A DNA stretch of 64,000 bases from Aquilaria yunnanensis (taxonomy: Eukaryota > Streptophyta > Magnoliopsida > Malvales > Thymelaeaceae). Each line of letters starts with the position of its first letter. Position 1 is the stretch's first letter. The DNA lies in contig CM077594.1 in assembly GCA_039654915.1 (NCBI GenBank), forward strand, positions 49,243,001-49,307,000, given 5' to 3'. Made by a program: the position numbers and the translations under genes. This document shows, piece by piece, positions 31,146-43,356 of this stretch. The notes below the pieces were generated by a model. It was not told the origin of the DNA and did no database searches. It saw only the letters and a list, made by a program, of their open reading frames with translations.

Positions 31146-33474
31146 TTCTCTTCTTGATTCTCTGCTGAATCAACTTAATCTTAGCTGTAGTGTCAGCTAT
31201 GATCTCAGGTCCAATAACCACTCTGTCTGTTGGATCTGCCCAACAATGAGGTGTCATACACCGTCTCCCATACAAAGCTTCATAGGGCGCCATTCCAATA
31301 ACAGATTGATGACTGTTATTATAGGCAAACTCGATCAGTGGTAAGTGCTGATCCCAATCACCTCTGAAATCAATGACACACATGCGTAGCATGTCCTCCA
31401 AAGTCTGAATCACCCTCTCTGACTGTCCGTCAGTCTGTGGATGAAAAGCAGTACTGAGGCTAACTTTACTGCCCAATGCTTCCTGAAAAGCATTCCAAAA
31501 CCGTGATGTAAATCGTGGATCTCTGTCTGATATGATCTGATCCGGTATCCCATGGAGTCTCACAATCTCCCTGAGATATAACTGAGCCAACCTCTCCAAT
31601 GTATAGGTGACTCTGAACGGTATAAAGTGTGCCGACTTCGTCAATCTGTCAACCACTACCCAAATAGCATCATGTTGACTCCGGGTGGTCGGTAACCCCA
31701 CTAGGAAATCCATAGTAACGGATCCCCACTTCCTCACTGGTAGAGATAAACTCTGAAGTGTGCCTGCTGGTTTCTGGTGTTCAGCTTTCACCACCTGACA
31801 TGTCAAACACTTTGCCACATGTCCTCGTACATCTCTCTTCAGTCCTGGCCACCAAAAATGTGTTTTCAGATCTTGATACATCTTACTAACACCAGGGTGA
31901 ATACTCAATGTACTACTATGTGCCTCCTGTAGGACTTGCTGCCTAAGTCCCTCAACATTCGACACATAGAGTCGATCACCATAATGTAGTATTCCATCTT
32001 TGTACTTGAACTCTTTCTTCAAAGCACCAGTCTTAGCTTCACCTGAAATCTTCTTCAACAATGGATCTTTCAACTGAGCTTCTCTGACTCTGGCTAACCA
32101 AGCCGTCTGAATCTCCAAAACGTAGACTAAGGATTTTTCTCGACTTTGCCATAATTCATGCAAAGCTAAGAAATAATCCTTCAATGTTCCTTCTGAAGAA
32201 TCTGTAGCCTGATCCTTGGACAAGATCACTCCTGTGTACTTCCGGCTCAAAGCATCTGCTACCACGTTCCCTTTACCAGCACAATACTCGATCGAACAAT
32301 CGTAGTCTTTAATGTACTCAATCCATCGCCGCTGTCTCATGTTCAGATCCTTCTGAGTAAACAAATACTTCAAACTCTTGTGATCAGTGAAGATTCTGAA
32401 CGATCTTCCCATCAAATAATGTCTCCATAATTTCAGTGCAAAGATCACTGCTGCAAGCTCAAGATCATGAACAGGGTAGTTCAACTCATTAGGCCTCAGC
32501 TGTCTCGAACCATAAGCAATCACCTGACTGTCCTGATGTAGAACACAACCCAAACCTGAACCTGACGCATCAGTATAAACTGTAAAGGCTCTGTCCGGGT
32601 CTGGTAACACAAGTATGGGTGCACTGGTCAACTTTTCCTTCAGCTTCATGTAGGCTTCTTCACACTTCGGTGTCCACTCAAATTTCTGAGCTTTCCTGGT
32701 CAATGCTGTCAACGGCGTAGCTATCACAGAGAATTTCTCTATGAAGCGTCTGTAGTAACCTGCTAGACCCAAGAAACTCCTGACCTCTGTAACTGTAGTC
32801 GGTCTCTTCCAATCAACCACTGCTTGAACCATTTCAGGATCAACTGACAAACCTTGAGCACTGATAATATGCCCCAAAAACTGAATCCTCTCGGACCAAA
32901 ACTCACACTTAGAAAATTTTGCATAGTACTGATTATCCTTCAGCACTTGCAAAACCGTTCTAAGGTGCTCCTCATGCTCTGCCGTAGACTGTGAATAGAT
33001 CAGAATATCATCGATGAAGACCTCAACAAACTGATCCAGAAATGGCTTAAAGATCCGATTCATAGCTTCCATAAACACTGCTGGAGCATTAGTCACACCA
33101 AAAGGCATAACCGTATACTCATAATGTCCGTACCTTGTCCTGAAGGCAGTCTTCGGAATGTCTTCCTCCTTAACTCTGATCTGAAAATACCCAGACCGAA
33201 GATCAATCCTGGAAAACACTCTCGCTCCTCTGAGTCTGTCAAACAAATCATCAATTCTAGGAAGTGGATACTTATTCTTAACTGTCACTGCATTCAACTT
33301 CCTGTAATCGATGCACAACCTGAAAGTCCCATCCTTCTTCTTCACAAATAACACTGGAGCTCCCCACGGTGATACACTCGGTCTTATAAAACCTTTCCTT
33401 AGCAGTTCCTCCAACTGCTTCTTCAACTCATCCATCTCAGGAGCCGACATCCTATAAGGTGGTACTGAAATAGG
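31135..33474 (-). pseudogene. G pol: RT, RNase H, integrase
   Basis: Same frame as gag-protease, starting after the TAG at 33475-33477; the first Met is at 33450. RT: residues about 18-150 from that Met ([44 protein letters not shown] at 145-150). RNase [33 protein letters not shown]. Integrase: [10 protein letters not shown] to CLTCQ zinc-binding, then [23 protein letters not shown], so D, D and E are all present. It stops at 31135 just after KLIQQRIK because of the deletion described above. All catalytic motifs look intact; only the start context and the 3' break prevent an intact polyprotein. Confidence 0.92.
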
Positions 33475-35328
33475 CTAAACCCCTGGTTGCAGATGGATAG
33501 CAAACTCAGTATCCCTCCTAGGTGGTAACCCAGGTAACTCCACTGGAAACACCTCAAGAAACTGATTAGCTACAGGAATGCTTCCCAACTCTTCCTCTAT
33601 AGCTACTCCATTCAACGAGTAATACTCCTCTTCACCAACTACAGGGATGGTATCTACAAGTCTAAGGTGTAAACTCTTAGCACTAGATGCCAACCCTCCT
33701 GTGCAAGTCACTCTAGCTCCCTGAGCATCAATGATGTCAACTGAGTGATTCGCACAGTTAATTTGTGCCTTGTGCTTACTCAACCAATCCATTCCCAGCA
33801 CCAGGTCATATGACTTCAACTCAATCACCCACAACTCACAACAAAAGTCATGATCACCTAACTGCAAAGGATACCTAGTAACCACTTCATTGGTCACAAT
33901 AAAACCTCTCCCTGCAGTCCTGATGAGTCTCAACTCACCCGCAATTTCACGCTGTAAACTATGCTTATCTACCAAGGCAGAAGATATCACTGAAAAAGTA
34001 GCTCCCGTATCGAAAAGCACTCTAACACTACTGCTCAGAAAAGTAAAATTACCTCGTACAGCTGGCGGTTCTCTAGCTGCCTGGTTCGTTAAAGCGAAGA
34101 CTCTTGGGTTCATTACTGCAGCAACTACTCCAGGCCGGTTCCCAATAGCAAGCGGTACTGGAGGTAGAACCCTAGGCGGACCTGTAACTGAACGAACTCT
34201 TGGGCAGTCCCTGGCCCAATGCCCTCTCTGACCACAGACATTACAAATATCTGTGCCCAGTGTACATGGTCTTCCACCATGGAACCGTCTGCACCTAGGA
34301 CAGACACCTGTCCTCCTCCTCTTAGATAGATCCTGGTTCCCTACCATTGGTCGCTTTCCAGCACTTTTCCCCAAGTTAGATGGCCCAGCTTCCACCTTTT
34401 TCACAGGTGCTCTGGAATCCTCGAATTCCCTTTCCAATGCCAATGCCTTCTGAACCATCTGGCGATAACTCCTGATGTCAACTGTCGCCATATACCTCCT
34501 GAAAATAGGCTTCAGGCCCTGGGAAAACTTCTTGGCTTTCAGCTCATCATTACCCAACATATATGGAGCATACCGGATAAGTGAATTGTATCGCTGCTCA
34601 TACTCTCGTACTGACATCTCTCCCTGTGTCAGATTCTCAAACTGGATCCTCCTCTGATCCTGTGCAGCTTCACTAATATACTCCTGTCTAAACTTCTTCT
34701 CGAAGTCTGACCACTTGAGCACCTTTTTCTTGTGCTCTGGACGAGTGCCATTACTCTCCCTCAACAGCTCCATCACGTCGTCCCACCAAAGACTGGCTCT
34801 CCCTCTCAGAAAGAAAGGTACTAGAACCATCCTCTGCTCTGTCTCATAACCACCACAAGTAAAGAGTCTGTTCATAACAGACAACCAATCCTCTGCTCTG
34901 TCAGGACCTCCCGTCCCATCAAAGCTAGGTGGATCAACTGTCTTAAACTTTTCCAGCAACCTCATCTGATGTGGAGTGTCTCCCCTCCTTGGAGCCTCCA
35001 TCATCTCTGGTTCCTCAACCTCCTCAAGAACTTGATTTCTGGGTTCCTGAGCTCTAGGCACTTGCTGTTGCTCAGCATGCCTTTCCTGTTCTTGTTGTGG
35101 CTCAACTTCCTCCTGGACAACACCTCTGTCCCCATAATCTCTGAACATCTCTGTTACAAGAGTGTTCATACCCTGTGCCACCTGAGACATAGTCTCAGTC
35201 AAACCCTGTAGCACTCTGGATATCTCATCCAACCTCGCCACAACTGGGTCACTAGAACCTTCACCAGGTTCCCTAGTCCCCCTCGAAGTTCCAGACCTCG
35301 TATCAACCATAATAACCTGCAACCACAA
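33475..35328 (-). CDS. G gag-protease
   Basis: 617 residues. The likely true start is M7 (MVDTRSG, 35310). Retrotrans_gag about 145-280 (AEDWLSVMNRLFTCGG, SLWWDDVMELLRES, MSVREYEQRYNSLIRYAP). Cys-rich CPRCRRFHGGRPC at 343-355, CCHC knuckle CNVCGQRGHWARDC at 362-375, aspartic protease VLFDTGATFSVIS with DTG at about 440-442. It ends PGLPPRRDTEFAIHLQPGV then TAG. The frame continues directly into RT, so this is one gag-pol frame with a single TAG; relatives have a sense codon here, suggesting CAG to TAG, though read-through cannot be excluded. The 5' leader is only about 100 bp. Confidence 0.9.
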   Translation of the reverse strand: MWLQVIMVDTRSGTSRGTREPGEGSSDPVVARLDEISRVLQGLTETMSQVAQGMNTLVTEMFRDYGDRGVVQEEVEPQQEQERHAEQQQVPRAQEPRNQVLEEVEEPEMMEAPRRGDTPHQMRLLEKFKTVDPPSFDGTGGPDRAEDWLSVMNRLFTCGGYETEQRMVLVPFFLRGRASLWWDDVMELLRESNGTRPEHKKKVLKWSDFEKKFRQEYISEAAQDQRRIQFENLTQGEMSVREYEQRYNSLIRYAPYMLGNDELKAKKFSQGLKPIFRRYMATVDIRSYRQMVQKALALEREFEDSRAPVKKVEAGPSNLGKSAGKRPMVGNQDLSKRRRTGVCPRCRRFHGGRPCTLGTDICNVCGQRGHWARDCPRVRSVTGPPRVLPPVPLAIGNRPGVVAAVMNPRVFALTNQAAREPPAVRGNFTFLSSSVRVLFDTGATFSVISSALVDKHSLQREIAGELRLIRTAGRGFIVTNEVVTRYPLQLGDHDFCCELWVIELKSYDLVLGMDWLSKHKAQINCANHSVDIIDAQGARVTCTGGLASSAKSLHLRLVDTIPVVGEEEYYSLNGVAIEEELGSIPVANQFLEVFPVELPGLPPRRDTEFAIHLQPGV

Positions 35329-35433
35329 CCAGACAACATTTCCCCAGATGTTGGTCAGTACTAACTTCCTAGCACTTGGACTTTACTACTAGATCTCAGT
35401 CTAAGCCTCCAATATCTATGAAATAAACCTTTA

Positions 35434-35445
35434 GCTCTGATACCA
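35434..35445 (-). other. G primer-binding site (initiator tRNA-Met)
   Basis: GCTCTGATACCA on plus, 7 bp inside the 5' LTR. Confidence 0.93.
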
Positions 35446-35452
35446 AGAACAC

Positions 35453-37963
35453 TGACACGATCCCCGTGCCCCTGCCCGGGATACCCTGTGAGCGTTTGTC
35501 TCACGGTGGATTGTAATTGGCTAGCTGGTTATGTGTGTGGATTAAATCCAATGCTACTAGTTGATTAACCTAGAAATGCAATATGTATGCACTTATGCTT
35601 TGACTTGGTTTATTAAAACCATAAAACATTTAATCATTTAGACATTTAGCCGGCTAAGTAAAATTCTATATAAATAAATACAAAATGCCAAAGCATATCA
35701 AAATCAACCTTTGAGTGATTAACTACACATACACCGCTCGTGAAAGCATTTATACATAAGTAACTAATGCTCTCACCCAGAGAACAATCCCCTGAGTCAA
35801 GGACTCTTTATAACATAAATACCGGAGGCAAAATAAAGTACTGTATCAAAATACAAGACTTTGCTGAGATCTTTTACCCTAGCTCCCACTTTGGACTCCT
35901 GTCCCAGTGGCGAGTCTCACAAGTACTGTGCCAAGTGCTACTAGGCTCTGCAGCCAAAGGAAGAAGCAAGTTAGTACCACAACCTGACCAACAGACCAAT
36001 TAAACACTTAAGCAGGCTAGAAACTTAAAGTTTCTCAACTACCGTACCTTTACAGACAAAAAGGTACTACCGTGATAATCCTCAGTGATTATCCGGTCCT
36101 GCTACTCCAGACTCTGCATAACAAACAGGGAGTGAGAATTCAACATTCTCAGTAAGGGTCTTCGATGTACCTGCAAGAAAAATTACTAGGACTCTGGCTG
36201 CGAGCTCACACAGCATGAGGGTACTAGTCATATATATATATACTAGGCCGGTAGACCTCTCCTCAAGTAGTCCTCTGTATCAGGCCAAGTGCAATCACTT
36301 AGCAACCTGACACATATACAGGCCAAGCGCAATCACTTAGCAACCTGACATATAGGCCAAGCGCTATCACTTAGCAACCTATCATATGGCTCAAGGGCGA
36401 ACCTTAGCAAGCCTCATTCAAACATAGAACCTCTCACCTAGTTGTTATGCAGGGGAATTTATGATGGGACTTGTAGACTAGGCCGCAGGGCCTCTTTGAT
36501 GTAAACTAGATGAACAAGGTTTCGCCTCGTGGCCTCGTGGCTCCGGCACGGCTAGGCCGACGAGGGTTCTAAACCTCTCACCTGAGCTATTGATAGCTAA
36601 TTAAGTTCAATTGCAACATTTGTTTCTTTACTTGTTGCCTAAGCAACTTACTTACCTCAAACAGTTCAAGAAAACTCATACTTCCGGTGGGACTTTCGGA
36701 AGTCTCGGAGTACCATCGGGATCCTCGGACCCTTAGGCACGTTCCGAACCTTCCGTAGTCTCGGTCGGATCAACGCAGCAAAAAGTCAAACCCCCCATTT
36801 TCTTGTGTTGGCGCCGCGTCGCCAAAGGCAAAAAGGATTGGCGACGCGTCGCCAACGAGCAGACGCTCTGTGAAGAAAAATTGAATTGGCGACGCGTCGC
36901 CAATTTTCGGGCCAATTGGCGCCGCGTCGCCAATTCTGCAGAAATGCAGAATTTGGCCGATTGCTGCTACGAACTTTGGCAACCAAATACATATAGCAAA
37001 CATGCATCAAAAGTTACCAAATTTCATACACATGAAGTACATGTTGCAAGGAACAAAACCAACTATCAAAGCCAAACTATGATGCATTAGAAGCATCAAA
37101 CCAATCCTTCGAACATAGCTAGTCCATCATAATTCCCAAAAACGTTTCTTCACACCAAACCCAAAAATTACTCAACTTTCTCAATCCATTTCAATCCAAA
37201 AGCAATCCAACAACTTAAAAACACTTTCTCCCTTACCTTAACACCAAGAACAAGCAAGAATTCGAACCCTTCCTCTTCCAAACAAGCTTCCAAAGTTCTA
37301 CACAAAACCATACCAAAACAAAGCTCTAAAACATCAACAACACATCTTTCAACCAAAACCCAAGCTTCCAATCAATCAAATAACACGAATTCAATCAAGA
37401 ACATAACTCATACCTCGTTCAAAAACAGGGGATGGAGAAAAACACTCTTCCACGCCTCAAAAACAAGGATTCAAGCTTGAAAATCACTTCTCCAAGCTTG
37501 AACACTTCAAACCACACCTTTTGGCACCAAAAGCTTTTGATTCCAAGCTTAATTTGAGAGAGAAATGGAGTTGAGAAGCTGGAAAACGGGTTATGGAGCT
37601 CCAAACCCTTCTTCCCTCTTCTTAAACCCCACTTAACCCCTCAAACCACCAAGGTTTCAAGTTTTGTACAATTAGGTCCCCCATCTTTGTAACTTGACAG
37701 TTCTTGATTAAATTCTTGTCTATTTGTTGAGTTTGAGTTAAGGTTAAAAGTTAAGTTCTAAAAATTCATTTTAAAACACTCGGGACTCGTCCCGGTCACT
37801 CAGGGTGCAAAATTACCATTTTGCCCCTGAACTTAGTTCAGAGCTTTATTCTTGTCGGAACTTAGTGAACTTTGGCAAACTTCTTAATTCTTGCTAGGCA
37901 ACTTAAATTAAACTTCTACACTAAATTCTAAAGTCCTTACCTCCCTCTAGAAGGGCCGTAACA
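35453..37963 (-). repeat. G 5' LTR
   Basis: 2511 bp, same length as its partner and nearly identical. Conserved hairpin 36133-36151; palindrome cluster 36808-36933. Source of the duplicate short frames seen at both ends of G. Confidence 0.96.
36808..36933. repeat. Palindrome cluster in G 5' LTR
   Basis: Identical copy of the 29514-29639 array: sites at 36808-36825, 36838-36855, 36886-36903 and 36916-36933. Confidence 0.9.
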
Positions 37964-37968
37964 CTAAA

Positions 37969-39713
37969 CACTTGAACCATGGCACATTACCAAGCAACAT
38001 CAAGTGTTAGTGAACCCTACCTCAATAGCTCTCGGTTACAACCAAGCTTCATGTATCCAAGTGTTCCTCAATCACAATGCCTACCAAAACAATCACATAG
38101 GCATCAACATACTCACTCATGGACTAACTACCATGATTCACATGAAGAACACTAAGATATACATACTTAACTCTCGGCCAAAAAGGCCCAATTTTATATA
38201 CTTGTGCTACCCATCATCCTAACTCACCACATGATATTCTAATCATCAATGAACATCATCCATGGCATTATTACCAAGTAACCAAGTGTAATGCACCATT
38301 TCACACTAATCCAAGCTTTCGGCCGTAATTGCCCATCTCACATAACAATGTTCTTTATCAAATTAACTCAATCCTTGATCAAAACCATCACATGAAACTT
38401 GTTCATAGCACATTTACCATGTAATCAAGTGATCAACACCTAATTACACTAACTCATGCTCTCGGCCATAAAGCCCAACTTCACACACTATTGTTTTTCA
38501 TCATTCTAATTCATCATATGCTCATTGAAGCATCATTAACCAATAATCATGGCACTAATACCATGTAATTCAATGAGGAACACACCATTACCTCAAAATG
38601 CATCTTTCGGCCAAACTTCCACTTGTTCAACTTGATGTTCTTTACTCAAATTTTGCCTAGCACAAGCATAAATAGGCAACAACAACACTTAGTCATGGAT
38701 TAATTTCCATGGAATTCAAGAAGAACACCAAGATTACTTAACCATCACTCTCGGCCAAGACTAGGTTTTCCACATCAACATAAACAATGCTCAATTCACT
38801 TAATTTAACAACATTTGAGCACTCAATATCCTTGTTCATGGAAGCAAATACCATGGATTCAAGGAAGATAACAAGATTACCTTAAACCTAGCTTAGTTTG
38901 GCTCGGCCTTTCTTCAATCTTCAAGAACAACGTTTGCTTCCAAGCAAACAAGAGCCAAAACACTATTCTCCAAGCTTGAATCCTTCAACCCCCTCAATTC
39001 TCCTTGACTCCAAGACCAATTGTGAAGGAGCTCAAGAACAAGCTCTTGGCTAATCAAGAACAAAGGCAAGCCCGAAATGAACAAAATGGTTTTGACTTGG
39101 ATTCGGCCGAAAGACATAAGTCTTTAGTTAGCTAAAATGCCAACTTTTACTTCCATTTCTTTGCATGGTGTAATGTAGCCCTTAACTCCACATGTACACA
39201 AGGCCGCCACTTAAACTTGTGTTAAAATGGACACTTAAGCCCAACATGGTCCATAATGCAAAACAAGTAACAAACACAAGTACCAAGATGTCATAAACAC
39301 CCATGCATAACCGGCCATGTAACTAAAATAAAGACTAATTAGTTTAACTAGTAACTAGTGAATAGTACTTTAGTGGTAGACAAGATTTTGACTAGTAATC
39401 ATTGTTGTCTCCCACATTTGGTCTAGTCTTGCACTTGCCACCAAAAAAGTTTGCATGGCCGAAAATGGCAACCTTAAGTTTATGGATTAAATTGCACCAC
39501 CCATCTCAATGTACAATTTGATCCCCTTTCTCTGTTTTCTGTAAGCTTTCCCATAGTCCAGTTTCTATGTGCAGTTAAGGTCTGAAGGTTTCCAGTTTTG
39601 CACATAGGTCACTGTACTAGTTTCCATAGTTCCCCTCACTCTTCCTTTTTATTTTTTCCTTGTTTTCCTTTGTTCTCCTTGGCCTAAGCCAAGCACTTAA
39701 GAGGTGCCTAACA
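37969..39713 (-). repeat. B2 3' LTR, segment 3
   Basis: CACTTGAACCATGG to GAGGTGCCTAACA, matching 46442-48189. No coding content. Includes a conserved CATGG...AAGGTAATCTTG stretch (minus strand donor-like site near 38880). Confidence 0.9.
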
Positions 39714-39726
39714 ATTCCTCGCTCCT
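39714..39726 (-). other. B2 polypurine tract
   Basis: Plus ATTCCTCGCTCCT, minus AGGAGCGAGGAAT, abutting the 3' LTR. It has two pyrimidine interruptions, so it is decayed or weak. Confidence 0.65.
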
Positions 39727-42700
39727 TAAAGAATTTGGTCCTCCAAATTTTTCACCAACTTAAGGTACAGTTGAGGGTATTTAGTGGCTATTTCCTGTTC
39801 CACTTCCCAGGTTGCCTCCTCTGGAGTGTGATTACTCCACTGCACCTTAATCATAGAAATCCACCTACTTCTTAACTTCCTGGTATCTCTGGCCAGGAAC
39901 TGAATTGGCACTTCTTCATAAGTGAGGTTGGGTGCCACAATTATAGTTGCAGGTGTTTCTATCTGCTTGCGACTTGGAACATACTTTTTGAGTAAACTCA
40001 CATGGAACACATTGTGTATGTTCCCAAGTTCTGGTGGTAAGTCTAGCTGATATGCCACATTTCCCACTTTGGCCAGTATTTGGTATGGCCCAACATATCT
40101 AGGTGCTAGTTTCCCCTTTTTTCCAAATCTGATCACTCCTTTCATTGGAGAAACTTTAAGCCACACCCAGTCTCCTGCCTGGAATTCTTGGTCCCTTCTC
40201 CTTTTCAGGTTTGCATAGGCTTGCTGCCTATCATTTGCAGTTTTGATCCTGGCCTGGATCAATTTAATCTTTTCAGTGGTTTCCTTAATGATGTCTGGCC
40301 CCAATTCTAATTTATCTTCTGGCTGATGCCAGCAATGAGGAGTAACACATCTCCTTCCATATAAGGCCTCATAAGGAGCCATTCCTATCACTGAGTGATA
40401 GCCATTCTTATAGGAAAACTCTACCAATGGGAGATGTACATCCCATTCACCCTGGAAGTCAATCACACAACATCTTAACATATCTTCCAGAGTTTGTACA
40501 GTTCTCTCTGTTTGTCCATCTGTCTGAGGATGGTAAGCAGAGCTTAGTGCCCAGTGCCAGGTGCAGGGATTTCCAAAACCTAGAGACAAATCTAGGATCC
40601 GTATCTGACACTATATCATCAGGTATTCCATGTAATCTTACTATCTCTCTTATGTAGAGTTGTGCCAACTTATCCAAAGAATCAGTAAGATTCATAGGAA
40701 GAAAATGGGCTGCCTTGGTCAGTCTATCCACAATGACCCAAATGGCATTATGCCTTCTCCTTGTTAGTGGCATACCTACAACAAAATCCATAGAGATGGA
40801 TCCCCATTTCCTCTCAGGTATGGGTAAGCTTTGTAGCTTTCCCCCTGGTTTTTGGTGCTCCACCTTCACTTGTTGGTAGGATTCACAACTAGCCACAAGT
40901 GTATTTATATCCTTCCTCATATATGGCCACCAAAAGTATGCTCTAAGAGCATGATACATCTTTGTGGCCCCTGGGTGTATACCCAGCTTACTAGAGTGAG
41001 CTTCCTCCAGTATTTGAACTCTTAGGTTGTCCTTTTCTAGCACAAACAACCTATTCTGGAAATACAACATTCCCTACCTAAAGGAAAAAGCTTGGAATAG
41101 TTCTCCTTTACTCCTGCCAGAAATCAACTCTGGCTCCTCATCACTAGCTTGAGCTTCCTTAATAAGCTCTTTCCACTCTGGTGTGATAATGAGTACTTTC
41201 AGCTGCTCACCTTCTCTGGCCAACCATTGGTTTGCCAGGTGAGTAATACTCAGGCTTTCTGCCTTGTGCTCAACTTCCCAACCTTTGAGTATTCCAGTAT
41301 AGTTTCTACTCAAGGCATCTGCCACCACATTGGCTTTTCCAGCTGTGTACTCAATTACACAGTCAAAATCCTTTAAATATTCCAACCACCTCCTTTGTCT
41401 CATATTCAAATCCTTTTGAGTAAAAAGGTACTTGAGACTTTTGTGGTCTGTAAACACTTGGAATTTATTACCAAGAAGATAATGTCTCCACTGCTTAAAG
41501 GCAAAAACTACTGCTGCCAGTTCCAGGTCATGCACTAGATATTTCTTTTCATGAGGTCTCAACTGTCTAGACCCAAAAGCAATGGCTTGCTTTTCTTGCA
41601 TTAAAACACAACCTAGTCCTACATGAGAGGCATCTGTAAATACCTCATAATCCTTTTTAGGGTCAGGCAGGACTAGTACAGGAGCTGTAGTCAGCCTCCT
41701 CTTTAGCTCTTGAAAGCTTCCCTCACATTGAGGTTCCCAGACAAACTTCTGGTTCTTTCTAGTTAACTGAGTCATGGGAGCTGCTAACACAGAAAACTTT
41801 GGCACAAATCTTCTGTAGTAGCCAGCTAACCCCAGAAAGCTTCTGACTTCCCTTACACACTGGGGCTGCTTCTAATCAAGGATTGATCTTACCTTTTCAG
41901 GATCTACAGCCAATCCTTGATCATTTATTATATGGCCCAGAAATCCAATTTCCTTTGTCCAGAATTTACATTTACTCAGCTTTCCATAAAGCTGATGTTC
42001 TTGGAGCAATCCGAGCACTACATTAAGGTGTTCCTTATGGGTTTCCTCATCCTTGGAATATACCAAGATGTCATCAATGAACACCACCACAAAGTGGTCC
42101 AGGTGTGCCCTGAACACCCGCTGCATTAAGTCCATAAAGAATGCAGGTGCATTAGTGAGCCCAAATGGCATCACTGTATATTCAAAGTGGCCATACCTAG
42201 TCCTGAAAGCAGTCTTAGGTATGTCATCTTCTTTTACCCTTAGCTGGAAGTATCCAGACCTTAGATCAATTTTGGAGAACACTCTTGCTCATTTTAATTG
42301 ATCAAACAAATCCTCTATCCTTGGGAGAGGATACTTATTCTTTATGGTCAATGCATTCAACTTTCTGTAATCAATACAGAGTCTAAGGGTTCCATCCTTC
42401 TTTTTCACAAATAACACAGGTGCTCCCCAAGGAGACACACTGGGTCTAATGAACCCTTTTTCCAGCAGTTCATCCAACTGCTTCCTGAGTTCTACCATCT
42501 CAGGCACTGCCATTCTGTATGGAGCAGTAGATACTGGTGCTGCGCCTGGCACCAGCTTAATTTCAAACTCCACCTCTCTTGAGGGTGGCAAACCAGGCAG
42601 GTATGTAGGAAAGACCCTTGGGAAATCTAGAACTATGGGTATTTTCCTAATTTCATCTGATGCTTCCTGGTCATTAAATCCCAGGCATTCTTGCTCACTT

Positions 42701-43356
42701 TCTGGATTTATCATCTCCAGCACTTTTAAGTGGCAATCCTTAGCTAGCTCTAAGGATCTATCCAAGTCATAAGCTATTCCACCAGGCAATAATAATTGTC
42801 TAGCCTGACAATCAATAATGATTATATTCTCCTCTAACCAATTCATTCCCAAGATCACATCATAACCTTGTGTCTCTAACACTATGAGGTTAGTTCTCAG
42901 TTTCAGCTTGCCTATCTGTATCTCACAGTTTTCCACCATATAGTAGGCAAACAAAATTTCATTGCCAGCTGTTCTTACCAAGTACATGTTGTCCATATAC
43001 TTTACTTCTAGATTCATGGCCTTAACCAAGCTTGTAGCTATTATAGACAATGAAGCTCCCGTATCAAATAGAACAGATACTAATTGGCCATTAAGGTAAA
43101 GTTTACCTTTCAAGGCCCTTCTTCTAGTCCTTTGCTGACTAGTCTCCCTTCCATCGCCCTCGGCCTCAAGTGTCTCTTGTTCTTTCCTGGAAGATTCCAG
43201 TTGAAACACCCTTCCTGGAAGTGTACCAGGCCTTCTCTGCTCCTGAGGTACTCTGGTTACTGGCCTCCCAACCTGGGCTGGCCCCTGAGTCCTCAGTCGG
43301 GGCATAGGCATTTGCCCCCTAGGTCCCCTGGGAGTAAAATTTCCCAGCCACCTCAT
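39726..43356 (-). pseudogene. B2 pol: protease, RT, RNase H, integrase, chromodomain-like
   Basis: Protease [23 protein letters not shown] N-terminus with [13 protein letters not shown] and FIDDILVYS; RNase [21 protein letters not shown]; integrase zinc-binding HSSKLGIHPG to CESYQQ (second Cys changed to Tyr), core SMDFVVGMP, SDTDPRF (usual SDRD altered), TDGQTER; tail WLKVSPMKG and chromodomain-like VQWSNHTPEEATWEVEQ. Breaks: TGA after LFDQLK (about 42286), TAG for Trp in ILDWKQP (41872), TAG near 41073, and an 11-bp deletion near 40546 after GTKL. Dead copy, but the best guide to what B1 has lost at its 3' end. Confidence 0.92.

Larger units (their letters stand above)
28159..37963 (-). mobile_element. 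Tekay-like Ty3/gypsy element G, very recent
   Basis: 9805 bp with TSD CTAAA at 28154-28158 and 37964-37968, within the B2 3' LTR. Both LTRs are 2511 bp with three differences found by eye. PBS, gag-protease, RT-RNase H-integrase, chromodomain-like C-terminus and polypurine tract are all present. It carries an in-frame TAG between protease and RT and a small deletion with frameshift near 31140. The youngest large insertion in the window. Confidence 0.96.
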
